Shown here: in pieces, positions 52,328-62,014 of the stretch
How positions within the stretch are numbered: the stretch's first letter is position 1
Layout of the letters: each line of letters begins with the position of its first letter
NCBI RefSeq assembly: GCF_001613935.1
Contig: NZ_LQCI01000018.1
Location: 34,602 to 98,601, forward strand
Reading direction: 5' to 3'
From: Amycolatopsis regifaucium
Lineage (GTDB): Bacteria; Actinomycetota; Actinomycetes; Mycobacteriales; Pseudonocardiaceae
DNA: 64,000 nt
Position numbers and translations under genes: made by a program
The notes under the pieces: generated by a model
Database searches by the model: none
What the model was told of the DNA's origin: nothing
Seen by the model: the letters and a program-made list of their open reading frames with translations, nothing else

Positions 52328-54190
52328 TTGACCACCCAGCCGACCGTCGCCGAGCAGATCGAAGGCCAGACCATCCCCGCCCTGCTTCACCGCAACGCCG
52401 AAGAATTCGGTGAACTGCCGGCGGTCACGTCACTCGACATCGAGGGCAAGCCGACCCTGAACTGGCGTGACTTCCGCACCGCCATCGCCGAGGTGTCACG
52501 CGGCCTCGCCGGGCTCGGGCTCGGCACCCGCGACCGGATGCTGATCATGGCGCCGAGCAGTCCCGAACACCTGATCGCCGACCTCGCCGCGGCCCATCTC
52601 GGCGCGATCCCTTGCACCGCCTACGCGACGCTCAGCCCGGAGCAGATCGGGTTCGTCGCCCGGCACAGCGCCGCCGGTGTCGTCGTGCTCGCCGGCGCCG
52701 ACGAACTCGGCCGCTGGTCTCAGGTCCTCGACGACCTGCCCGCGTTGCGGCACATCGTCGTACTCGACGCGTCCGTGGTCCCCCAGGACGACAAGAGGTT
52801 CCTGTCCTTCGCCGACCTGCGCGCGGCCGGTGCCGAACAGCACGCGGCCGATCCCTCGGCATTCGAGACGACGTGGTCCGCGATCGCTCCGGACGATCCG
52901 CTGTCGATGATCTACACCTCCGGCACCACGGGCGATCCCAAGGGTGTCGTGCTGTCCCACCGCAACGCCATCCACCAGGCCGTCGCGGTCCAGCGACTGC
53001 ACGATTCGCCGATGCACGCCACGAACATCGCGTACCTGCCACTCGCGCACATCGCCGAACGCGAACTGTCGATCTACATGCCGATCGTGTGGGCCGGGCA
53101 CGTGCACACCGTCGGCGACCCGAGCGGCGTCGTCGGCGCACTGGGCCAAGTGCACCCGGAAAGCTTCTTCGGCGTCCCGCGGGTGTGGGAAAAAATGGTG
53201 GCGGGACTGAAGAACCTGCTCGGCTCGGTGCCCGAGGACAAGCGCGCCGCGCTGCTCGGCGCCAACGAACTGTTGCAGCAGGGCTACAAACTGCGCAGTG
53301 ACGGCAAGGAAGTGCCGCCGGAACTGGCGGAGAAGATCGCGCGGACCGACGCCGCCGCGCTCGCCCCGGTGCGGGCCATGCTCGGCCTGGACCAGATCGA
53401 AGTCGCCTCCAGCGGTGCCGCCGCGCTGCCGGTGGAGATCCTGTACTTCATCGCCGGGCTCGGCGTCGAGATCCAGGAGGTCTGGGGACTGTCCGAGACC
53501 ACCGGTGCGGTCACCTCCAACACGCACTCGGCGTTCAAGGCGGGTTCGGTGGGCCGTCCGCTGGAAGGCATCGAAGTGAAGGTCGCCGAGGACGGCGAAC
53601 TCCTCGTCCGCGGCCCGATCGTGTTCCTCGGCTACCTGCAGGAAGACGGCTCGATCAAACCGGACGTCGACGCCGACGGCTGGCTCGCCACCGGCGACAT
53701 CGGCACGATCGACGAACGCGGCTTCGTCACGATCACCGACCGCAAGAAGGAACTGATCATCACCTCGAGCGGCAAGAACATCGCCCCGACGAAGATCGAG
53801 GGCCTGCTCAAGGAACACCCGCTGATCGGACAGGCCGTCGCGATCGGCGACGACCGGCCCTACGTCACCGCGCTGATCGTCGTCGACGACGAGATCGCAC
53901 CGGGCTGGGCGACCGCGAACGGCATCGAGCTCACCGAAGGCGAATCGCTCGCCGACAACGCGCAGGTGCTCGCGGAGATCGAGAAGGCCGTCGAGTCGGC
54001 GAACTCGCGGCTGGCGCGGATCGAGCAGATCAAGCGCTACCACGTCATCCCGAAGGCGTGGACGCCGGAAAGCGGCGAGGTGACGCCGACGCTGAAGCTG
54101 AAGCGGCGGATCATCAACGACCGGTACGCGCCCGCGATCGCCGATCTCTACGCGGCCGCTCCGGAACCCGCTCCCGCCGCCGGCTCCTGA
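52328..54190 (+). CDS. Long-chain acyl-CoA ligase (FadD15-like AMP-forming)
   Basis: 620 aa ANL-superfamily enzyme activating fatty acids as acyl-AMP and then acyl-CoA. The P-loop MIYTSGTTGDPKGVVLSH, IQEVWGLSETTGAV, WLATGDIGTIDERGFVTITDRKKELIITSSGKNIAP and a C-terminal lysine region (TLKLKRRIINDRY) are all present. Length and LAHIAERELSIY are typical of the FadD15 group. TTG 52328 is chosen because GAGGAGG lies 8 bases before it; the GTG at 52295 has no such site. Confidence 0.9.
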   Translation: MTTQPTVAEQIEGQTIPALLHRNAEEFGELPAVTSLDIEGKPTLNWRDFRTAIAEVSRGLAGLGLGTRDRMLIMAPSSPEHLIADLAAAHLGAIPCTAYATLSPEQIGFVARHSAAGVVVLAGADELGRWSQVLDDLPALRHIVVLDASVVPQDDKRFLSFADLRAAGAEQHAADPSAFETTWSAIAPDDPLSMIYTSGTTGDPKGVVLSHRNAIHQAVAVQRLHDSPMHATNIAYLPLAHIAERELSIYMPIVWAGHVHTVGDPSGVVGALGQVHPESFFGVPRVWEKMVAGLKNLLGSVPEDKRAALLGANELLQQGYKLRSDGKEVPPELAEKIARTDAAALAPVRAMLGLDQIEVASSGAAALPVEILYFIAGLGVEIQEVWGLSETTGAVTSNTHSAFKAGSVGRPLEGIEVKVAEDGELLVRGPIVFLGYLQEDGSIKPDVDADGWLATGDIGTIDERGFVTITDRKKELIITSSGKNIAPTKIEGLLKEHPLIGQAVAIGDDRPYVTALIVVDDEIAPGWATANGIELTEGESLADNAQVLAEIEKAVESANSRLARIEQIKRYHVIPKAWTPESGEVTPTLKLKRRIINDRYAPAIADLYAAAPEPAPAAGS

Positions 54191-54510
54191 GGCCCGCCGA
54201 CGCCACGGACAGTCGGGCGTCGGTCCCGGTGATCGTGAGTGGAGATGAAGGTTAGAGCGAAGCCTTGGCCTGCGTCTTTGCCGGCGTGAAGTACATGATG
54301 GCCCCCTTCCTTGCGCCTAGCGCAAGGAAGGGGGCCATCATGTACTGAGAAGGTGCGAAGGTCGAGTGTCCCTTGTGGACGGTCAAGACCGCATCAGAAC
54401 GTCCGGTGCCCCGTCGCACTCGCTCACCGAAGCACCTGAAAGAGGCCCTTCGCGCGGTTCAGTCCCGAAAAGGGTCGCCACCCACGGCGCCGCGCTGCTA
54501 ACTTGCCGCC
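54191..54510. other. 320-base gene-free region with a family B hairpin
   Basis: Begins with a segment (GTGAGTGGAGATGAAGGTTAGAGCG) that resembles the left end of the region at 28243, continues with CCTGCGTCTTTG before the hairpin at 54290, and ends at the GTG of the next gene. No coding frame. The parallel with 28243-28591 suggests a larger mobile or duplicated 3' cassette. Confidence 0.55.
54290..54346. terminator. Family B long hairpin (copy 3)
   Basis: 27-base perfect arms identical to those at 28592 and 38950, 99 bases after the ligase stop and in tandem with the next gene. Confidence 0.72.
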
Positions 54511-55167
54511 GTGGATCTCTTCTCCCGCTCTTGGGCGGCACTCCTCGCCGCCGTCGCCGAAACCCCCGACGAAGACTTCGCCAAACCGTCCGGCTGCGCC
54601 GGGTGGCTGGTCCAGGACCTGGTGTGTCACCTGGTGATCGACGCCCAGGACGTCCTGATCACCCTCGCCACCCCCGCCGAAACCGAGCCGACGCGCAACG
54701 CCGTCACCTACTGGGAGCTCTCCGACAAACCGCCGACCGGCGAAGACGACCTCGACGCGCTGATCGTCCGGCTCGCGGCCGCCTACCAGGAGCCCCGGCT
54801 GCTCAAGTTCCACCTCGACGACGTCGGTTCCGCCGCCGGCCGGGCCGCCGACCTCGCCGACCCCGGGATGCGGGTCGCCACCCGGGACATCGTCCTGTCC
54901 GCGGGCGACTTCCTCTCCGCGTACGTCCTCGAGTGGACGCTGCACCACCTGGACCTCGTCGCGCACCTGCCGCACATCAAGGGTCCTGCCGACGACAGCC
55001 TCGCCAAGACGCGGCAGATCCTGGAGCAGCGGACCGGGGAGAGGTTCCCCGAGTCGTTCTCCGACACGGACGCGCTGCTGATCGGCACCGGGCGTCGTGA
55101 GCCGAGCGACGCGGAGAAGGCGAAACTCGGCGACCTGGCCGCGAAGCTGCCGTTCGTCGTCGGCTGA
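54511..55167 (+). CDS. Mycothiol-dependent maleylpyruvate isomerase-family protein
   Basis: 218 aa DinB-like helical protein. LFSRSWAALLAAVAETPDEDFAKPSGCAGWLVQDLVCHLVIDAQDVLITLA is the mycothiol maleylpyruvate isomerase N-terminal module with its metal-binding histidine (CHLVIDA), and EWTLHHLDLVAHLP supplies the others. Members use mycothiol in detoxification or isomerisation; the substrate is unknown. Start GTG 54511 follows a weak ribosome site. The stop lies 5 bases from the convergent SDR stop. Confidence 0.8.
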   Translation: MDLFSRSWAALLAAVAETPDEDFAKPSGCAGWLVQDLVCHLVIDAQDVLITLATPAETEPTRNAVTYWELSDKPPTGEDDLDALIVRLAAAYQEPRLLKFHLDDVGSAAGRAADLADPGMRVATRDIVLSAGDFLSAYVLEWTLHHLDLVAHLPHIKGPADDSLAKTRQILEQRTGERFPESFSDTDALLIGTGRREPSDAEKAKLGDLAAKLPFVVG

Positions 55168-55172
55168 GGCGG

Positions 55173-56066
55173 CTAAGCGGTCCGGGTCGACTCCGTCCAC
55201 TTGCGCAACCGGGGCGGGACACGCTTTTCGAGGCCGTAGTTCTCCAAGTGCGCGCTGAAGACCTCGTCGAAGGCGCGCTGCACGGTCTCGGTGTCCCACA
55301 CCGGGCGCTCCAGGATGGGTTCCTTCAGGTACGGCTGCCCCATCACGTGCAGTTGCGGCCCGTTGCAGCGGATCATCTGCCCGGTGATCCCGTCGGACCC
55401 GGCGCCGAGCAGGAACAGCACCACCGGTGCGATCCGTGACGGCGTCCGGTCCGGCGGGCACGCCCGCAGTGATCGTTCGGACTTCCACACCATCCGGGTG
55501 TGCGCCAGCGGGCAGACCGCGTTCACGCGGATCCCGCTTTCCTCCAGGTCGAGTGCCCAGGAGTAGGTGAGCGAGGCGACGGCGCCCTTGCTGGCGGCGT
55601 ACACGCCGAGTTTGCGCTGGCCGAGCGACGCACCGGACGAGATGTTGACGATGGAGCCCGGCGTGCCGCGCGCGACCATCGCCTTGATCGCGGCGAGGCC
55701 GGTGTACACGACGCCGAGGACGTTCACCTCGACCAGTTCACGGGCCTGCTCGACGTCGTCCTCCCACGGAAGCGCCTCGTAGTTCAGGCCGGCGTTGTTG
55801 ACCAGCCCGTCGATGGCGCCGAACTCGGCGAGGCAGAGGTCGACGATCTCCTGTGCCTGCTTCGGATCCGCGACGCTGTGTCCGCTGGCGACCGCCCGGC
55901 CGCCGAACCGGCGGATGTTCTCCGCCGTCCGCTCGGCCAGCGCGGCGTCGACGTCGTTGACCACGACGGCTCCGCCCGCCCTCGCCACGTGCACCGCGAA
56001 CGCCTCGCCGAGGCCCCGCCCCGCCCCGGTCACGACGACGGCCTTGTCGTCGAGCAAACCGTTCAT
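55173..56066 (-). CDS. Short-chain dehydrogenase/reductase
   Basis: 297 aa NAD(P)-dependent SDR. TGAGRGLGEAFAV (cofactor motif), NDVDAA, VNNAGLNYE, INVS-like VNISSGAS and the catalytic YAASKGA are present, giving a normal active site. The C-terminal ~60 residues (LHVMGQPYLKEPILERPVWD) extend beyond the common SDR length, as in multifunctional-type (peroxisomal HSD17B4-like) SDRs. The substrate is probably an acyl-CoA or steroid-like alcohol (inference). ATG 56066 is preferred over 56075. Confidence 0.87.
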   Translation of the reverse strand: MNGLLDDKAVVVTGAGRGLGEAFAVHVARAGGAVVVNDVDAALAERTAENIRRFGGRAVASGHSVADPKQAQEIVDLCLAEFGAIDGLVNNAGLNYEALPWEDDVEQARELVEVNVLGVVYTGLAAIKAMVARGTPGSIVNISSGASLGQRKLGVYAASKGAVASLTYSWALDLEESGIRVNAVCPLAHTRMVWKSERSLRACPPDRTPSRIAPVVLFLLGAGSDGITGQMIRCNGPQLHVMGQPYLKEPILERPVWDTETVQRAFDEVFSAHLENYGLEKRVPPRLRKWTESTRTA

Positions 56067-56439
56067 GGCCCTCACCCCTTTAGTACCCGCCCGGCCTGCG
56101 CCTCCCGGCCGGTCTCCCCTCAGTGTTGGCCCATTCAGCCCAACCGGAACGCGGGCGGCGGCGAGCGGCGCCCGGGTTGCGCCGAGCGAGTGCCGGGTGA
56201 TCGGCGCACAGATACCCGCGCACGAGTCGGGTCGCCGTCACTCGCCCATCGGACGGCGTAGCCCGATCGGCCCAACGGGGTAAGGATTCACTGGTCTTCT
56301 GTTCGTCTCCCTGTAGCCGGAGGCATACTGAATGTTGTCCGGCCGGCCCTCCACTGTGACTCCCTCGTCCGCCACGTAACAGGGCAGGCAAGAATGCGAG
56401 GGAGTTGAGTTCACCCGATCGGGGGGAGGTGGTCACGTA
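56067..56439. other. 373-base gene-free region between divergent genes
   Basis: Upstream of both the SDR and the MFS gene. GC-rich with several GCCC/GGGC clusters and a strong ribosome site (GGGGGGAGGTGG) just before the MFS GTG. I see no convincing dyad, hairpin or coding frame. Confidence 0.5.
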
Positions 56440-57654
56440 GTGGGGACGAACGCGGCGCCGCGGATGACCGCCGCCCTGGCGAACCGCGAGTTCCGCGCAC
56501 TCTGGCTCGCCGAGGTGCAGTCCCTGATCGGGGATCAGCTCACCATCGTCGCGCTGGCGATCCTCGTCTACGATCGCACCGGCTCGGCGCTGCTCTCCGC
56601 GGTGGTCTACTCCCTGACCTTCCTGCCCGCGCTGGCGGGCGGTCTCGGCCTCTCCCAGCTGGCCGACCGCTACCCGAGGCGCACCGTTCTGGTCTTCTCC
56701 TCGCTGATCCAGGCGGTCCTGATCGCCATCATGGCGATTCCCGGCACCCCGCTCGCCCTGTTGTGCGGGCTGGTGGTGCTGGCGCGGCTCGCGAACGCGC
56801 CAGGCAACGCGGCACAGAACGCGTTGACGCGCGAGGTGTTCACCGACGACGACCTCTATCTCAAGAGCCAGGACATCCGCGGTATCTCGACCAACACCGC
56901 CATGCTGCTCGGTCTGGCGGGCGGCGGGCTGCTGGTGTCGCAGGTCGGGGCGAGCTGGGCACTCGCGCTGGACGCGGCGACGTTCCTGCTGAGCGCGGCC
57001 GTCGTCCGGTTCTCCGTATCCCGGCGGGCGGCCGCGTCCGACGGCACCGGAAGCTGGTTCGGCGCGGTGAAGCAGGTCTTCGGCAACCGTCACCTGCGGG
57101 TACTGGTCTGGTTCTCGTGGCTGGTCGGCCTCGCCGTCATCCCCGAAGGATTGGCCGCACCGCTCGCCGCGGAGATGGGCGTGGGGAAACAAGCCGTCGG
57201 CTGGCTGCTGGCCGCCGATCCGCTGGGCTTCGTCGTCGGCGCGTTCCTGCTGTCGCGGTTCGTCTCCGCGGAACATCGGCGGAAGCTGCTCGGCGTGCTG
57301 GCGGCACTGCCGATGGTCGCCCTGATCGCCTTCGCGCTCAAACCGGGGCTGATCCCGGCGTTGCTGCTGCTGGCGGCGGCGGGTGCGGCTGGGGCGTACC
57401 TGATCACGGTGAGCGCCACGTTCATCACCTGGGTCCCGAACGAGCTTCGGGGCGGTGCGGGCGGGGTGTACCGCACGGGGTTGCGGGTGGCTCAGGGCGT
57501 AGGGGCGGGACTCGGCGGGCTCGCCGCCGATCGGCTCGGGGCCGCGACCTCGGCCATCGCACTGGCCGGCGTGGTCGGCCTGTTGCTGGCGGTCCTGGTC
57601 GCGGTCAGCTGGGGGCACATCAACGGAACCAGCCCGGAACCGCTGTTGTCATGA
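56440..57654 (+). CDS. MFS transporter
   Basis: 404 aa permease with about eleven to twelve hydrophobic segments. LWLAEVQSLIGDQLTIVALAILVYDRTGSALLSAVVYSLTFLPALAGG and LADRYPRRTVLVFSSL are typical of the ENTS/MFS_3 group, which exports siderophores and drugs. GTG 56440 has an excellent ribosome binding site. It is the last gene before a 470-base gap with repeats; no regulator is adjacent. Confidence 0.85.
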   Translation: MGTNAAPRMTAALANREFRALWLAEVQSLIGDQLTIVALAILVYDRTGSALLSAVVYSLTFLPALAGGLGLSQLADRYPRRTVLVFSSLIQAVLIAIMAIPGTPLALLCGLVVLARLANAPGNAAQNALTREVFTDDDLYLKSQDIRGISTNTAMLLGLAGGGLLVSQVGASWALALDAATFLLSAAVVRFSVSRRAAASDGTGSWFGAVKQVFGNRHLRVLVWFSWLVGLAVIPEGLAAPLAAEMGVGKQAVGWLLAADPLGFVVGAFLLSRFVSAEHRRKLLGVLAALPMVALIAFALKPGLIPALLLLAAAGAAGAYLITVSATFITWVPNELRGGAGGVYRTGLRVAQGVGAGLGGLAADRLGAATSAIALAGVVGLLLAVLVAVSWGHINGTSPEPLLS

Positions 57655-58124
57655 GGAATCCACACTGGACGACCCCTGGGGCGGCACGGCCGCCCGGCGG
57701 GTTCGTACTCGAAAATCTCGACGGGACACTGCTGGGGCACCTCGGTCTGAAACAATCATCCGACCTGAAACGGCTCTGGATCAGAAGTCACGGCTCGACA
57801 CGGTCACTCACCTCCGGCACACCTCGCTGGGAACTAATACCTTGTCCGGGCTCAGAAGTCACGGCTCGACACTATCGGTCACCCCTTCCACACCGCGTCT
57901 CGAAAAACATTCAGCAAGCAAGATCAGAAATCACGGGACACGATTGCCACCTCCAGTCCGTGTTCGCGGGCAAGGCGAGTCAGTGGCACACGGCTGCCGC
58001 CGCCCTTGCCGGTGTCGAACAACTGATGCGATGGGATGATACCGGCCGTGGAATACGAACGGTGTATCAGTCGGTACCGGTGAGATTACTCAGCCGTGCC
58101 GTCCGCGCGGAAAAGAGGTAGCAA
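57655..58124. other. 470-base gene-free region with a three-copy direct repeat
   Basis: Holds TCAGAAGTCACGGCTCGACA at 57781 and 57852 and a weaker copy TCAGAAATCACGGGACAC at 57924, at a spacing of about 71-72 bases, the rest of the unit being only loosely similar. Codon use in all frames is poor, so it is probably not coding; it may be the leader or a decayed duplicated segment upstream of the GGDEF gene. Confidence 0.5.
57781..57941. repeat. Imperfect tandem repeat, about 71-72 base period
   Basis: Three starts at 57781, 57852 and 57924. The first two share the 20-base block TCAGAAGTCACGGCTCGACA exactly; the third has lost several bases. Confidence 0.55.
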
Positions 58125-59579
58125 TTGCCAGCCGAGACCGGCGATCGCCGCCAGCACGGCGACGATGCCGGCGACCTTGACGATGCGGCGGCGACAGCCG
58201 CCGCCGCGAGCGATGTCCCGGTGACCGAACGGGGGCGGACAAGTCCGGAAGGTGACCAGGCCGAACCGCCGCAACGGCATCCCTACGACCCCAGGGCGTG
58301 GGCGCTGTGGCAGCGGCCGAAGCGCTTCATCGCGTTCCTTTTCGCCATGGAGGCGATCGGAATCGCGATCATGTTCGTCGCGACGATGAATTCGACGGCA
58401 CCGGGAAAAATCGACTTGGTTCGATTCGCGATTCTCGCCGTCGGCGCCACGGCGCATATTCAGCTGACCCAGCGGCAAGAGGAAAGGCGCCGCGATCGCA
58501 GCCATACCGTTCTCATCGACCTCACGGCCGTATGGACATTCCCGGCCGCGGTGATCCTGCCGCTTTCGCTGACCCTTTCCATCATCGCGCTCGTCCGGAT
58601 CCAGCATTGGTTCATCGCCCGGCGGCCGGCGCACAACTTCGTGTTCTCCTCGGTCACCCACGGCGTTTCGGTGACTTTGGCGTCGCTCACCTTCGCCGCG
58701 TTCGGCCCGCATGAATGGGGACGGATTTCCGGCTGGGGCACACTCGGCGAATTCGGCGTCCTGATCATCACCGGGATGGTCTTCGAGGCGGTGCAGATCG
58801 CCTACATCGGCGGCATCCTCACCCTCGGCTCGCCGAAGCGGCCGTCGGTGTCGACCGTACTGGGCAATGCGGCGGACAACCTGCTGGAGGCCATCACGAT
58901 CGGCCTCGGCGCGGTCACCGCGGTACTGCTGTTGATCATGCCGCCGATGGTGATCGTGATGGCCGTGGTGACGGTGGTGTTCAATCGCCTCGCCGAGATC
59001 GACCAACTGCAAAACGACGCGCGGACGGACCCGAAAACCGGTGTTCTCAACATGCGCGGATGGTCGGAGTCGGCCGAACGGGCACTCGGAAGGACTGCCC
59101 GATCGGACGACAACCTGGCCCTTCTGATGATTGATCTCGACCACTTCAAGTGGATTAACGACACATATGGGCATCCCGCGGGCGACGACGTGCTGCGCGA
59201 TGTGGCGCGGAAATTGGACGAGGTCACCCGGCCCGCCGACGTCATCGGCCGGTTCGGCGGCGAGGAATTCCTTGTCCTTCTCCCGGATATCGACGAAACG
59301 GCCGCGAAACTCGCCGCCGAGCGAGTGCGCAGCGCAATCGCCGAACTGCATATAGTGACTACCGACAAACGAGGCAGCCGAGTGACCATCGCCGGTCGTA
59401 CTACCTCGATCGGGGCGGCACTGTTCCCTCGTCACGGTGATTCCCTGGAGGAACTCCTGCACGCCGCCGACGCCGCCGTCTACGTCGCCAAGGAGAACGG
59501 CCGGAACCAGGTGCGGTTCGCCCAGGACGTGGAACGACCCGCTCCTCCCGAAGACCGCGCCACGCATTTAGAGGACTGA
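58125..59579 (+). CDS. GGDEF-domain diguanylate cyclase, membrane-bound
   Basis: 484 aa. A charged N-terminal tail is followed by about six membrane helices (up to about residue 285) in a MHYT-free, MASE-like sensor region, then a GGDEF domain (about 300-465) with DPKTGVLNMRGW, IDLDHFKWINDTYGHPAGDDVL and the active-site GGEEF in RFGGEEFLVLLPDI. It should make the second messenger c-di-GMP. The start TTG 58125 has AGAGGTAG upstream. Its stop codon lies inside a family A element. Confidence 0.85.
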   Translation: MPAETGDRRQHGDDAGDLDDAAATAAAASDVPVTERGRTSPEGDQAEPPQRHPYDPRAWALWQRPKRFIAFLFAMEAIGIAIMFVATMNSTAPGKIDLVRFAILAVGATAHIQLTQRQEERRRDRSHTVLIDLTAVWTFPAAVILPLSLTLSIIALVRIQHWFIARRPAHNFVFSSVTHGVSVTLASLTFAAFGPHEWGRISGWGTLGEFGVLIITGMVFEAVQIAYIGGILTLGSPKRPSVSTVLGNAADNLLEAITIGLGAVTAVLLLIMPPMVIVMAVVTVVFNRLAEIDQLQNDARTDPKTGVLNMRGWSESAERALGRTARSDDNLALLMIDLDHFKWINDTYGHPAGDDVLRDVARKLDEVTRPADVIGRFGGEEFLVLLPDIDETAAKLAAERVRSAIAELHIVTTDKRGSRVTIAGRTTSIGAALFPRHGDSLEELLHAADAAVYVAKENGRNQVRFAQDVERPAPPEDRATHLED

Positions 59580-59586
59580 ACGCGGT
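59563..59586 (-). repeat. Family A 3'-end element, inverted orientation, spanning a stop codon
   Basis: CGCATTTAGAGGACTGAACG; on the minus strand it reads GTTCAGTCCTCTAAATGCG like the copies at 9744 and 37324. The GGDEF stop codon TGA (59577-59579) is inside it. Confidence 0.65.
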
Positions 59587-59676
59587 CGGTGGGCGCCCGT
59601 GCTCAGGGATACCAGAGGGTGAACCCGGGGGTTATCCGGATGTCGGCCCCGATCGGCGGATGGCACCCTGGACGCC

Positions 59677-61842
59677 ATGCCAGCGACAGCCGACGCCGAC
59701 CTCCCTCCCGCCAGAATCCGGCGGCCATGGTCGACGTCCGGCTGGTTGCTGCTGGTCACGGTCCTGGTTTTCGGCTTCGGCCTGATCGCGTCGCGACCGG
59801 CGTCGCCGCCGGACCAAGGGCCACCGACGGGTGACATCCTCGCCGCGCAGAACGCCGTCGACGCGCTGGTGCGCCCGGGCCCGGTCGAAGGCGCCATCGC
59901 GAAGCTGCCCGCCGACTTCACCGCGGTCAGCGGCATCACCCCTGGTGTGATGACGGCGCGGGACGGCACCGTGCGCGCCGTCCACACCGACGGCGGCTGC
60001 TCGGCACCGTGGGGTGACGACAACACCAAGTGGGACTACGCCGTCCCCTGCAAGGCCCACGACCTCGGTTACGACATCCTCCGCTACGCCGAACGCAAAG
60101 GTCACCCGCTCGGCCAGGAGGCGCGGACCGCGCTGGACGACCGGCTCTCGGCCGACATGCACACCGCCTGCGTCATCAACCCGATGGACTCGCGCGGCAC
60201 CTGCGAGGTCGTCGCCTCCCTCTATACCGCCGGTCTCGTGCTCAATTCCTGGCACCAGCGCTGGGGACCGCCGGTCGGCGGCGACCCGCTCGGCCCGATG
60301 ATCGTCGGCGTGCTGGTGATCGGCGCGCTGCTGGTGTTCCGCCTTCGCGGCTGGGCCCGGACCCGCCGGACCGCCGTCACGCTCCCCCGCGAGCCGCGGC
60401 CGGTGGTCCCGATCGGCCGATGGGCGTTGCTCGGTGTCGCCGGGGTCGTGCTGATGCTGCTCGGTGAGTCCGCCGTCGCGCTCGTGCATTGGGCCGGCGT
60501 GCCGGAGCGGTCGTTGTGGCCGTTCACCTGGCTCGCGCAGCTCTGTCCGCTGATCTTCTTCGCGGTGGGACGGATCAACGAAGCCGGCTGGCACTCCATC
60601 CGCGCGACCGGCGGCCGCTATTCGCAGTATCTCGCCGACCGCGCGAGTCCATTGCTGCGCCCAGCGCTGATCTTCGCCGTCGTCGCGCTGGTCGTCCCGC
60701 TCGCGCTGGAGGTGCTGGGGATCCCGACGGGCACGAACGCCACCGTCATGCGGATCGCGCTGCACCCGCTCTGGCTGCTCGGCGTCTTCCTGCTGACCGT
60801 CGTCCTCGCGCCGGCCCTGCTGTGCCTGTACCGCCGGACGCGAACGGCCTCCGTCGCCGCGCTGCTCGCCTTGACCCTGGCGAGCGAGGTCGCGGCGCAG
60901 TGGTCGGGCTCGGCCATCCCGCGCTACGCGGAAACGTTGTTCCTCGCGCTGTTCGTCCAGCAGCTCGCGTTCGCCCACGCCGACGGCGTCCGGCCGCCGC
61001 GCGGTGTCCTCCTGGCGACGGCGTTCACCGGTGCCGCCGGACTGGGCCTGGCGATCGCCGTCCGCGGTGAAGGGGTGATGCTGCTCGGCGGCCCCGGCGC
61101 CCCGGCCGCGCTGTCGGGTGCGCCGTGGGGTGTGCTCCTGCTCGGTCTCGTCCAGCTCGCGCTGCTCGGCCTCCTCGCGCGGCCGCTGGCCAGGCTTGGA
61201 AACCGTCCCGCGGTCGCCGCCACCGCGCGCCTCATCCTCCGCGCTCCGATGAGCCTCTACCTCGGCTTCCTGTCCGCGATGCTGCTGCTCGTGGCCGTCG
61301 TCTACCTGCCGGCCCCGTTCGTGGACGGCCTCAGCTGGCTGGCCCGGCCGCGGGTCCTGCTCGCGCTCGCCCTGCTGGCCGTCCCCGCCGTGCTGGTCTT
61401 CTGGTGGTTCGAGCGCCATTCAGGACCGCGACAGCGGGCGGTCGACGAGCCGGGCCTGCGCGCCGCGGTGTTCTGCCGCGCCGCGGCGACGGTCGGGATG
61501 GCGTACGCGATGCTCGGCGTCTTCGGCTTCGCGCTGGCCCGCTTCGGTGGCGCCTCCGCCGACGCCGACCTCCTCGGGCTGCGACTCGGGCCAGTGCAGA
61601 GCCTGGTCAACCTGCTGCTCGGGGTGTACCTCCTCCACACCGTGCGCAACGGCACGAGCCGGATGACCGGGACGTGGCTGGTGTGCGCGGTCGCGTGCGC
61701 GCCGCCGCTGATGGGGGCTCTCGACGGGACGCAGGTGAGTGCCGCGGCCGTCGCGCTGCCCGTCGCGACGATCGTCGTCGCGATGCTCGCCGCCGCCGCC
61801 AGCCTGGTCCCGGCACGCGCCGCCCGCCGCGTTCTCTCCTGA
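59677..61842 (+). CDS. Phospholipase A2 domain fused to a multi-pass membrane protein
   Basis: 721 aa. One N-terminal membrane helix (about 20-38), then an exported domain with the prokaryotic phospholipase A2 signature: GGCSAPWGDDNTKWDYAVPC and CKAHDLGYD, with H128/D129 as catalytic pair and cysteines C108, C125, C165 and C176 in the expected order. After residue ~195 come about twelve hydrophobic segments (to the end) resembling polytopic transporter or acyltransferase-like proteins, with polar loops. Known bacterial PLA2s are small secreted enzymes, so a fusion to a large membrane part is unusual. The substrate would be a membrane phospholipid. Confidence 0.78.
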   Translation: MPATADADLPPARIRRPWSTSGWLLLVTVLVFGFGLIASRPASPPDQGPPTGDILAAQNAVDALVRPGPVEGAIAKLPADFTAVSGITPGVMTARDGTVRAVHTDGGCSAPWGDDNTKWDYAVPCKAHDLGYDILRYAERKGHPLGQEARTALDDRLSADMHTACVINPMDSRGTCEVVASLYTAGLVLNSWHQRWGPPVGGDPLGPMIVGVLVIGALLVFRLRGWARTRRTAVTLPREPRPVVPIGRWALLGVAGVVLMLLGESAVALVHWAGVPERSLWPFTWLAQLCPLIFFAVGRINEAGWHSIRATGGRYSQYLADRASPLLRPALIFAVVALVVPLALEVLGIPTGTNATVMRIALHPLWLLGVFLLTVVLAPALLCLYRRTRTASVAALLALTLASEVAAQWSGSAIPRYAETLFLALFVQQLAFAHADGVRPPRGVLLATAFTGAAGLGLAIAVRGEGVMLLGGPGAPAALSGAPWGVLLLGLVQLALLGLLARPLARLGNRPAVAATARLILRAPMSLYLGFLSAMLLLVAVVYLPAPFVDGLSWLARPRVLLALALLAVPAVLVFWWFERHSGPRQRAVDEPGLRAAVFCRAAATVGMAYAMLGVFGFALARFGGASADADLLGLRLGPVQSLVNLLLGVYLLHTVRNGTSRMTGTWLVCAVACAPPLMGALDGTQVSAAAVALPVATIVVAMLAAAASLVPARAARRVLS

Positions 61843-62014
61843 CCCAACCGCGAGTCACACAGCGCTGACCAGGCCTTCTCCGTACCATTGAACGCAAACC
61901 GGTGGTGCGTGCCACATCTCCGGGGGGATGTGTAATCCTGCGACAACCCTCAACAGGCACCATGCGTCCCTTGAGAAGACCGTCGACCGGTACCGAAAAG
62001 AAGGAGCAGACCGC

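Noticed and set aside
57781..57941. Possible CRISPR-like array
   Set aside because: Only three copies, period about 71-72 with degenerate third copy, repeat not palindromic, no cas genes.
61928..62014. Upstream ATG start for the LCP gene adding 29 residues
   Set aside because: The GGGGGG lies directly against the ATG with no spacing; the downstream GTG has AAGGAG at 8 bases.
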